From Labia minor (taxonomy: Eukaryota > Arthropoda > Insecta > Dermaptera > Spongiphoridae), in assembly GCA_963082975.1 (NCBI GenBank), contig OY720344.1, forward strand, positions 75,938,053 to 76,002,052: DNA of 64,000 bases. The letters are read 5' to 3'. This document shows, piece by piece, positions 43,675 through 54,929 of the stretch; the stretch's first letter is position 1; the number at the start of each line of letters is the position of its first letter. Position numbers and translations under genes: made by a program. Under the pieces are notes generated by a model. It had not been told where the DNA came from. It saw only the letters and a program-made list of their open reading frames with translations, and did no database searches.

Positions 43675-46600
43675 ATGAAGTCGAAAAATACAAGTTCAAA
43701 TTTGATTTTGGAATGCGAAGTGGAAGAGTTAACCCAAGAACAAAGTGATTATTATGATCGTTGTGAAAAAAATTATGAGCTTGTTAAAAAGAAAATTGGA
43801 AAATACATGAACAATTGTTCTAGTGTAATTGAATCTTCAGATGAAATATCAGTTTTAGAATGTTTTGTAAATGGGTAAGTAAATTTTATATTTATTAAAT
43901 TTCTAAAATAATTAATAACAAAAAACTTTTCTATCTATAATTCAATTTCATATTTTTTATTAGGATTAAGAAAAAAAATTCTTTATTTGAATTCAATTCA
44001 TTTGTTTCATATTTGTGTTTTTATAATTAATTCTTAAAGGGTTGTTATTTACACATTTGATTAAAGATCTTTAAGTTCTTATTTTATTTTTTAATCTTGA
44101 TGGTTTATCACTGTAATCAATTACAAAATATGTACCCATAAATTAAAATATCAATAATAGTTAAATTAATTTTATTATAATTATTTCATATAATTAATTT
44201 TAAATAATTATAGAAAGGAATTAATGAGGAGCAGATTAGAACATAATTAATGTGCAAACTAGTGAAATATATTTTATTAACACGTTGATGCTCATTTTTA
44301 TAATATTTAAGGTCTAAAAAAGCACAATTTTTTTTTGTAGAATTAGTTAGTTTTTGGAGATTTTTATCGAGATAACATATTCACTAAATCAGTTTTTATT
44401 ATTTTTTAGCTTATATTCCAAAAAATGTAATTGACGTCTATAGCCGACATTTGTCTATCAAAATAAACGAATCTCTGAAAGACAAATGACTTCCATAGAC
44501 TTCCACCAAGTTTGCATGCTATATAAATTTAAAACAAATTTTTCAAAACATTTTTTAACAAAAAGCAATAAATATTTTTTATTAACATAAAATTCAATTG
44601 TGTAATATAATATAATTAGACAAATAAATTTTTATGATAAGACTCGAAGCATTCTGGACAAATGGCTGGTTTTTCTGGACATGTTTTAACTTATAGCAAG
44701 TTTGCTTTCGGACATTATTATTTGCACATTTTACACTTTTTTTAGTATTAAATTTTCTGATGGAGGGATATTTCGATAAAATGCTGTGTGACAAACGATA
44801 AAGGAGAAATATTCGCAATTGTTTTTGGGCGCCTATTGATTTTCCTATTGCTAGATCTTATTAGTAATTCTCGGAAATGAAGAAATTTTGTATTCTTATG
44901 TAATTTTTTATATATGTAAAAAGAATTCCAAACGCATAGGTCCAATATATGAAAAATTACTTTTTTATACCACCTTATATTTATTCTTGGTAACGAATAG
45001 TATGAATTCATTTGATCACAAATATAGATTATAATCAACTACATCAATTCTTCTTCACTAATTTCGTTGAAAATAGGTTTCGATGATTTCCTAGTTGCAA
45101 TTTGCTTACTTTCAAATAAATGTTTACCATATTTATTCGATGCATAACATTTTGGGTCCAGATTTGGTCGATTATATCCCGTGGTTGTGAGTTATTATCA
45201 AAGTTAATTTTTACACAAGATTCCTTGTCATCAAAGTGGAATTGTCTAATCTTAGTTGTATTTTCGAACCATTCAGTTTCGTAACTTGTGCAGTGGTAAA
45301 ATTATTTCTGAAATACTATCTGAAATTAAAAGAATCCCTTACGAAGACGACGAACAAAAAAAACTTTCTTCAGTTGTTTCTCTTTTCGAAGAAGAAAATT
45401 GATCTCCACTTTTAGAAAAATCTTCCATCTTCAAATTATTTCTTACATGACGGCTCATTCGGGCAATAAAAAGCTGGTATATTTTATATAACCTCTCAAA
45501 CCCACGCTTTTTCCCGCACACACAATATATTATTTTATTTTGCAATTGTAATAAAATTTATTATTTATTTTTTTGAGAAATACTCTATCAATAATTCTGT
45601 TATATCTCATTTATTTATTATGAATTGAAAGTATATTTTACATTATTTTATATATCTTAATTTTCTTAAATTTTACTAAGATATAAAAAAAATTGAAAAA
45701 ATAAATATTTATTTTAAAAATATAAAACCTAAAGATATAAATAATTATTGTTATAGACCATTAACACTATCATCCAATATTAGAAAAATCTTATTTGTAT
45801 TAGAATGGATAAAATACGAGGTAAAACAGGGAGAACCACTTCCTCATCCTTTTTAATTGCTCCCTAGAAGAACTATCTAGGAAAAAGTCAACGGAATCTA
45901 ACTAAATAATCTAAAGTTCACCGACGACGAAGTCTTAATAGAAACGACCAAAAAGCAAATATGATAAATAGTCTACTTATAGAAAGTAAAAATTAACTTT
46001 AAAAAATTATAACCATCTCCACGGAAACCAAAATGCAATCAAATTAATTGAAAATGATCTGCCCATTCCATTCAATACAGAAATGACTTATGAATAACTT
46101 ATAAATGAATTTACTTAATAAGTTGGTAAACAGACATCTCAAGAAATCAGAAGTATTGTCCTAGCTTGAAGATTTTTAAAATAATTTAAAAATAAAAACA
46201 TTTATGTAAATTCAATTATCAAAGTATGTAAAAAATTTATAACGCCTGTACTTTCATATGGAGCACAAACCTGGACGCTCACTCTAAAAAAGTATGAAAG
46301 ACCTACACACTTGAGAAGAAAAAATAAGAGACTGGATGCGAATATCAAAAAAGGCATCGAAGCATTTGAAAAGGGCCTGGTTCTATCAAAAATGTATAAA
46401 ATAAAATATATAAAATAATGAATTAATACTTGTACAATGAAATCACTTCATTAATTAATAAAAATAGGATGTTCCATGTTATGTACTTTGAACTATTCTT
46501 ACCTATCTCTAATCTATTTTAGAGATTCAAATAATCAACCCAAAAAATCAACACCACAATTAACTGTAATTAAACCCAATGCTTTGAAAAATATCGATAA

Positions 46601-49600
46601 AACAAAGAACAATGGACCGAAAAAAAATACACCAATACTACCTGGGCCGGTAAGAAATTCGAATATTTTAATAATTATTATTATATTAACTTATATCAAA
46701 TTCAAATTGCTTTAGTCAACACCTTATACCTCTTCTACACCTGGATCAACTTATTATGTAATGGACCCTAATTTGGGAGTTCTAGTTGGTACCTTGGGAG
46801 ATAGTGGTGGAATGGTCACAGTAAGAAATGATATTCAACAACCAAATAAAATTCCTCTGGTGCCTAGATCAGATGCCACAGGCCAAGGCAAGTGATTATA
46901 TAAAATGTCAATATTGTATTTAATTTATTTTTATAGATAATTATTCATATTTGTTTAATTTATTAATTTTGTTCATTTTTCAATTCTGATTTTAGTGCAA
47001 TTACCTCGTACATATACAAGAGCTAAAAAAGTGGTAAAATATAATTTTAATTATTTATTATAATTAAATAATTTTCAATATCTTAATATTTTAATCCTTT
47101 TTTAGATTAATCCTCCAAATCAATTTATTCGAGTGACAAATCCAACTGAAATTAAAAAAATTCATTCCGCATTGCAATCATCTAATAATGCAAATATGCA
47201 ACAATCTAAAGGAATAAAAATATCTAACGTCCAGTCCATTCTCCGTCAAAGTAATTTGATTTAAAAAACATTCAATAATTGTACTAAAAAAATTTTTTTA
47301 ATCTTTTTTTTATTTTAGATCAATCTCCTAAATCAAGTTCTGCCTCTCCATCCAATGTGGTTAATCAAAAAACTTCACAAAGTTCAGTACCTGAATTGTC
47401 CGATGTTGCCTTTACTAGAAATTGTGGAAAAACATTTCCTTCGCTTGTTGTTTGTGCTAAACCATGTCTTAATAAAAATTCTACACGTCTAATGAGTCCT
47501 TCGGAAAGAGAAGCACTTGGTAAGATGTTTAACTTATTTTATTTACTATTTAATATTGAGATTGTATTGATTCTATTGATAATAAAATGATTTATTTTAG
47601 ATGCTAAAGTTAAAAGTGTTCTGATGTTTACACCAAGTAAATTCACCGAATGGCTAATACAATTAGGCTTAGTAAGATCTCAACAATCTTGTCATGTTCA
47701 TTTTGATGGAGACGGTCCTATAAAATTAAAATTGGGAATATACTCGGATAGTTCTAGATTCCCCTATAGTGGAGGATATGTTTGGATTTCATCTTGTTGT
47801 CCTTCTAATTTTGTTTCGGTAAATGAAATTTTATTTTTTTTCTATCATTAAAAATTACATTTAATAATTTTAGTTAATAATAATAATAATAAATTTTTAA
47901 ATATTTATTTTCTTAATTTTTTTAATTTTAAATTGTTAATCAATGAATGCTCTTTAACGATTGATTTATTTATGAATGAATGAAATAAATAAATATATTT
48001 ATTTTATTTAATTATATGTTATAAAGATATTCAAAAAATCTTTTCTTTAATTCAATATTATATAATATTTATATTTTTGACTTTTAGGTTTTTACTGGAT
48101 CTATATTTGACGAGGCTCCTTATCCACCATCGATTTTAATCAAATTAATTTATCATTGGGCTTGTCAAACAAATATCCAAAATATAGTTCAATGGGTTAA
48201 AGTTGAAACATCTTATATTAAAACTTTCTTCACATTAATGCGAAGCATTTGTACAGCAGCTGTACATGATAAAAGTATTTTAGGAGGTCATAGAAAGAAA
48301 GTCGAGGCAAGAATATTGTTCCAATTTTTTTTTTAATTTTTTTGGTTATTTATTTCAGTGCTCCGCAACCGGTGTGGTGTGCCTTAAAGGATACAGGTGT
48401 GCCGCCGCGATCAAATGAAACTTTTAGAAATCCGTATAATTTTATATGTAATATATAAATTTCAGCTTTTGATGTGCCGCAAAATTCTAGAAACAATTTT
48501 TGTGTGCCGTAGTTAGAAAAGGTTGCGGAGCACTGATTTATTTGATTATATTTTGATTTTTAATAATGGTTGTTGAATTCAATTTAAAAAGTTGCCTTTC
48601 TTCTAGCTTGGAGTGATTAGTTTAGGAACAACAACCGCTCAAGGAAATTCAAGACACGTAAAAGTAGAGGTTGTTGGAATGCTTGATTGTACTACAAATG
48701 TTGTACGTCTTTGTGCTTGTGATCCACACGATGAACAAAAGGTATTATATTAAAAAAACATTCATTATTCATATAATAAAAAAAGAAAACGGTATGATAA
48801 ATTATTATTTTTTAAGGATCCCAACGACCCCACTGGAAAAAAACGTTTCTTAAGAATTTTAGAACACTTACCAAAATGGTTAGATCAAAGAAGTTTGATT
48901 TATACTGATTATACAATTGATCGTTCTACCTTAATTTCTCTTGGGTATTCAAACGTCATTCAAACTCAACTTAAGGAGTCATCTAATGACCAGCCTGTTT
49001 TTGGGAATAAAAATATTATGGAATATTTACGAAGAATTGTTCCCAAAATGTTTCAGGTATTTAATTATATTAAATGCAATTTTTTCTAGTTTATTGTTTT
49101 GTATAAACAAAGATATTTTTTAAGATAGATAGATATGTTTTTCAAAATTGTCTTTTTTTATAGTGTTATTTAAATAAAATTTTCTTTAAATCAAGCATAT
49201 GAATCATAAAAAATTCATAAAATATATAAATTTTAAAAAAAAATAAATTATATATAATTCAAAATAGCATAAAATAATAAAATAACCAGTGTTTTCTCTA
49301 AGATAAGGGGGTATACACACTCACCGATTTTTTAAACATAACGCACATAAATGCTCAAAAACATTTTTACCTCGATAAACCCATTTTAATCCGAGAAGCT
49401 ACATTAAAATCCCAAAATATTCTTCATACTTCACTAATCATCCTGAAGATAACTCACACAAAGGTACTGCTATTATAATCAAAAAATCCATTAATAATCA
49501 CGTCACATCCCCTTACCAAGCTACTACGATTACCTTGACGGAACTTACAGGCTGCTTTACCATCTATTCGGTATATTGTCCTCCTAAACACAAAATTGAT

Positions 49601-52600
49601 TCCACCAAATTTGAAGACTTTTTTGGTACTCTGGGCTATTCCTTCAATGTGGGTGGCGATTTTAATGCCAAACACACTGACTTAGACTTACCACACCCAG
49701 GGGTAGAAGTCTTTATAACTTTCCGTAAATTTAACCTAAGCCTTATTTCTACTGGTGAACCCACGTACTGGCAGTCAGACAGATCCAAAATTGCAGACCT
49801 GATTTTTTTTTTTGTGGTCAAAGGACTTGTATCCAAATCCTTTCAACCCAAATCATTTTTCGTTTTTTCATCTGACCATTCTCCTCCTTACACTAATTAA
49901 TTTACCTTTTCCTCCTCCTTTCCTTACTAATCATAAAACTATCTGGTCTACCTTTGCTTCCCTAATCTTAATTTTCACTTCCTCTGAATAATGGTTCAGA
50001 TATTGACGAAGCAGTGTGTCACTTTAATCTAACTCTCCAACAAGCAGCTATCTCATCAACTCCTCCGATAAAAAACAAACCTATCCTTCATCCCTCTTCC
50101 TCACCCAATGTAAAATACCTCATATCCTACAAGAATAGATTGAGAAGAATTTGGCAATTGAATAGATCTCGCATCCTTAAAAACAAAATAAATAGTTTGG
50201 GCAAGCAGATAAAAAACCTGCTAATCACTAATAAAAATCATAACATAGTACCTTCAAAACCTTACTCCTACTTCCTACTGTATTCATCAACCATTCCCTC
50301 TGGAAATTTACCAATAAATTAAACAACCAGCTCAAGCACATTCCATTAAAATCTCATATTCACCAATTCAAAAACAAAAATAAAGCTTATCAGTAATAGC
50401 GTCAAATGCTCTTCAAAATCATCTCAATCTCATTAGGCCTTGGCTGGCTAGATGGAGAATGGTAGTTAACGAGACTAAATCAACTCATGTGGCTTTCACT
50501 CTAAACAGACAAACTTGCCCTCTAGTTAGACTAGACACTATTATTCCACAAAGAGACTTTGCCAAATACTTAGGTATATACCTAGAGAGAAGATTGACTT
50601 GGAAGAATCATATTTCATCAAAAAAAATAATAACTCGCTTAGGTTTAGTCAGCACCGCTGGCTGCTTAAGTGGGGATCACATCACTCATATCATAACAAA
50701 ATTCTCATTTATAAAACAATCATTCAGCCGATATGGACAGACGACGTACTTGTACTGACAACTTAACAAGAAGACTTAAAAGACATCAACCTCATGGTTT
50801 ACTGACAATTAGACCCTAACCATATCTTCACCAATGCTAGCAGACTGTCCCCTTAATTATATCCAAATCCATTTCCTTATTTCTTCTCTTAATTCTTATC
50901 TCCCTCCTGCCCATCGTAATTTTTCTTCTCCCTTCAAGTACATAAAAAATATTCAAAAACATTTTTACCTCTATAAAATAAAATTTTCATTTGAATGGTA
51001 TAACACTGATTTTAAATGCTCCTGAATGTCACACAGATTTATATAATACTAATATTTATATATCTAAATTTGTATTATTGTAAGTTAAAACTATTCACCT
51101 ATAGTTTTTTTTTCAATACTGTAATAAAATATTTTTTTTAAGAAAAATTGGACAAATAAAAAAATTAGACACTGACATTAAAATTGAAAAAATAATATTT
51201 AAAACGACTTATTGTTTTTTTTTTAATTTATTGTTCTTCATTTTTTTTATTATAGAACACCCTATCTATGTTAAGTATTCAGATAATTCAACAATTTCTG
51301 GACGAACTTTCATGGAGAGAACGTTGGGGTCCTCAACCTCCTCAGGCCTTTGAAAATATTCTTCAACATATTTCACAATTAACTCGAATTGAACGTATGT
51401 ATTTTAATTAATTTTTTATCTTGTTGACTTTGTAAAATAATATTTTTTTAATTGAAATATATAATTTTTATTTAGATGAAAATCTTTTAAATCGCCTAAA
51501 TAGAATTTCTGTGAATCCATTTCGAAACTGGGCTTATTCCAAGATGATAACTCCCAATGAGGCCAAATCTTTTGAAATAGCAAATCCTCCGACAGAAGAT
51601 ACACCCAATATCTTATCACCAATTGTCGAAATTAATGATGATATAAGTTCACCTTCAACTAATAATGTAAAATATCATTTTAACATTTATTTTTTATTAA
51701 ACCTCAAACTTAATATTAATTTTAATATTGTAGTTTCCAGTAAGTTCTATTGATATGCTCCCTCCAAGCATAAAAGATGTTGATCCACCATCTTCAAAGA
51801 GTATTTCACGAATATCTTCTAACCGAAATAAAAAGAGACCAGCGGAAAGTCAAATTACTCCTTCTAAAACTAAACAACGAAAATTTGGAAATATTATTGA
51901 AAATATGAAATATCCTAACGACTGTATTAAAACAGTGGAGGAGTATTATTATGCACAAGTTGATGGTGATCAAAGTCGAATGGCTCCTTTAAAAAGAGTT
52001 TTACAACCTGAGCATATTGCTGTAATTTGATGCACTTTATCGTAATTATAAAATGATGATGTACTTATAAATGTATTTTTCAGTGTGTTCAATGTAATGT
52101 CAACTTTCCTAATAATATAACCCTCATGAGACATTTATCTCTCCACGCTCGAAATAAGCAGGTTAACTTAAATCCTAGTTTAATATGTAAATATTGTTTG
52201 AAAGAAGCGAGATTGCCATCAGATTTAAAGAATCATATAGATCAGGTGAGAGTTTATAAATTACAATTTTTTTTATTTAATTTAAATTAAATTTTAATTT
52301 TTAGGTCCATAAGAGGATACACAATTCCATTTGTCGAATTTGCCATTTACCATTTACAGATGATTATACGATGGTTCAGCATATGAAACGCATTCATGTT
52401 TATCATGAAATGCCTTATGAATGTAAAATTTGTAAATTTAAATCTTCCTTACTTATTAATGTTATTGACCATTACTATGCGGTAATTAATTACTTTTCTC
52501 ATTTTATTATAATACATGTAATTTATATTATAATCTTAATAATTATGATTATATATTTAACTATTTTAAATTCAAATTCACTATTTGCTCGGTCTAAAAT

Positions 52601-53923
52601 TAAAATAATATATATAATGATATATTTATTTTCTAAAAAAATGAAATTATGATGAAATATTTAACTAATAATTTTCCGATTATTTTAGAATCACATAAAT
52701 TTGGATACAATACTTTGTCCATTTTGTCTTAAGATCTTAATGTTACATGATAAAAATGGAAAGATCCAATCGTCTAATATTAGATATTATATTGCACATC
52801 TTGACAAACATATTCAAAATAGAGTAAATTCATGTCGAAAATGTTTACTTAAATTTGTTAATCATGAAGAAGTTAAGCGCCACCTTATTGAGGATCATCA
52901 ACCAACTATGGATGATAACGTAGACATGAAAAAAATCAAAGAAAAACTTGAACAAGCCTGTATTAGCCTTTCCGTTTGCAATGTTAGCAAATCAAGTAAA
53001 TCACAGGAAAAATCGAAGAAAAATGACTTAGATATGAGTTCAATATGTGAAGAATACATTAGTGTTCCTCCTTGGGTGAATTTAAAAATAAAATACGAAC
53101 CATGGAAATTGCAATGTTTTGAATGCCAACTTAAACCCTTAAATTATAATCATTTTAAGTAAGTTGATTATTATTTTATTTGTGTTATATTCGTTTTAAA
53201 TGTTCATACAAATTTGAATTAATTTATATGAAATAAATCGAATACAATTTAATTATAATATACAATTTTGAATTTTATTTAAAAAATAATATTAACAAAC
53301 CTCTATTAATTAAAATTTGTTTACAGGACATATCATAGCTGTAGAAAATGTGAATATTCAACATTTTGTGAAACAGCTATGATTAAACATCAAACAAATT
53401 TTCATGGCAACAAACGAGAAACAATAAATTCCCCAAGGCAGAAATATTTTATGATATGTAATTGTGGATTTAAATCTAGAAATGGTGACAAATTAGGTAT
53501 ATAGTTTTTCAAATTTTGTTATTATAAATTTATTAATTACACATTTTTAAATATGTTTGTGTGTATCCTCAATAGCTAAACATTTAATTAAATGTTCTCA
53601 TCCTTCGAAATTCGTTAAGTTAGTAACGAATAAAGTAACTGAAAAACATTCAGCTACATTTCCTCCACTTGTTTCTATCGATGATGATGAACTGAGCCAA
53701 AGTGGGTGGATAAACTATCCTCAAGATAAAGTTAAAAACAAAGAGCCGGAAACGTCGAAAGAAAAAGGTAATTAAAATTAATGTTAATTTATACATTTAA
53801 TTTATATATTTATTATTGTCTTGGTTTATTTTAGGACCGCAAAGTATGTTAAACATATTAGGACTAGTTAGAAAATCTACAGATGAAACATCATCTGAAA
53901 AAGGTTTATCAGATATTGATTAA
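43675..53923 (+). CDS. POGZ/row-like zinc-finger protein with inactive IS1595/ISXO2-type transposase-like domain
   Basis: 19 exons: 43675-43874, 46523-46649, 46716-46887, 46996-47033, 47106-47250, 47319-47519, 47601-47818, 48088-48306, 48607-48741, 48817-49056, 51256-51394, 51476-51666, 51734-52021, 52084-52245, 52305-52481, 52689-53158, 53327-53496, 53576-53767, 53835-53923. Total 3573 nt, 1190 residues. Residues 1-295 are low-complexity. About 295-610 follow the ISXO2 plan: FTEWLIQLGLV, GGYVWISSCC, VFTGSIFDEAPYPPSILIKL, ILGGHRKKVE, LIYTDYTIDRSTLISLGY, FLDELSWRERWG. The first catalytic Asp after KVE is absent. About 770-1100 hold C2H2 fingers laid out as in POGZ and fly Row (EMPYECKICKFKSSL, ILCPFCLKIL, SCRKCLLKF, SCRKCEYSTFC). 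Family members bind HP1-type chromatin proteins; that role here is inferred. Introns 3 and 8 start with GC. Confidence 0.85.
44600..45545 (-). mobile_element. piggyBac-like transposase remnant
   Basis: On the minus strand, pieces read MSRHVRNNLKMEDFS (about 45450), PNLDPKCYASNKYG (about 45150), RRPKTIANISPLSF and finally KCANN...TCYKL followed, after a frameshift, by CPEKPAICPECFESYHK. The last is the Cys-rich C-terminal finger of piggyBac transposases. The DDD core is missing. It lies in intron 1 of the zinc-finger gene. Ends not identified. Confidence 0.55.
45740..46390 (+). mobile_element. LINE reverse-transcriptase remnant
   Basis: Plus-strand pieces give YRPLTLSSNIRKI, VKQGEPLPHPF, LKFTDDEVLIETT (former YADD), then FITPVLSYGAQTWTL and RRKNKRLD. 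The order is that of a LINE reverse transcriptase and its thumb region. Many stops. Intron 1 of the zinc-finger gene. Confidence 0.65.
48356..48535. mobile_element. hAT-type MITE (180 bp)
   Basis: Perfect inverted ends CAGTGCTCCGCAACC / GGTTGCGGAGCACTG and a perfect 8-bp target duplication ATTTATTT (48348-48355, 48536-48543). It sits in intron 8 of the zinc-finger gene, the one with a GC donor. Confidence 0.95.
49300..51025 (+). mobile_element. Jockey-like LINE remnant in intron 10
   Basis: The plus strand shows an endonuclease part (TIYSVYCPPKHK, VGGDFNAKH, SDRSKIADL, SSDHSPP), then a linker (YLISYKNRLRRIWQ), and after a large deletion the post-RT segment (ETKSTHVAFTL, FAKYLGIYLERRLTWKNHI). 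The catalytic RT core is lost. The YLG.YLDRRLTWK type string is typical of Jockey and related clades. Sense orientation within the host intron 49057-51255. Confidence 0.8.
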
Positions 53924-54929
53924 ATTATTTTGTTTTTTAAATTTTAAACGACAAAGAACTTTGTACAATCTAAAAATTTAACTTCCCAATAATGTTCAAT
54001 TTATGAAAAGTTATGTTAATGAAAATATCTTCAGCCGTTTCAACAAATCATAATTATGTTAAATTTGTTTCTATTTGGCTGATCAATTATTTTTAAATTG
54101 GAAATATAAGTTATTTTTTTAGATAAAGTAAAAAGTGAAATTAGAAATATAGATTATAATTATTATTGCTTTTTATAACTAACTTCATCATTCTATTATA
54201 AATGAAAAAAATAACCTAGTGGTTGAAATGTGTATATATATTCCTTATTTATTATATAAACATATTAAAATTATATATTGATAAATTTTTTTTAAGTATA
54301 AATATAATCCTTTATCCCTTTTAAGTTTCACTAAAATGATAAATTAATTCATTAAACACAATTTCATTCTCACTCATAAAAAGAAACTATTTAAAAATAA
54401 GATAATTTATTTATAAACTACCATAATTAAGACTTGTACAAATAAAAAATAAAGAACTTGTTTTTTTGCCGAAATAATTTTAAATTAATAAAAGTATTAT
54501 TTTAGAATATATTACTCTATTGAAATTAGAAAATTATTTCAATAAGAGTAAAACATTTTAATATTTTGTTTAGTATAATTATTATAACAAATTTGTATAT
54601 ATATAAAAGAAATTTATTTGAATTAACACATTGTTATTAAATAACTTTTATTTATAAATTTTTATAATTATATTAAATGTATTTTATTATAATTTACTAT
54701 ATAAAATAAGCCTTTAGTTAAAAAAATAAATAGCTTTTTAAAAAAAGAAAATATTTGTTTAATAAATCGAATATTTTTACATGTATATATACTGTTTAAA
54801 TAAAATAGATAAAAACTATAGCTAAATATTTCCTAGTCGAATGTTTTGATTAATTGAAATTATATATAATATATTGTAAAAATAATTAAATTAAAATATA
54901 AATGCATATTATCTCTTAGAAAATTGAAA
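53924..54929. other. Convergent 3' regions
   Basis: Downstream of the zinc-finger gene (plus) and of Mlc-c (minus). AT-rich with many AATAAA-like strings; no gene seen. Confidence 0.55.
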
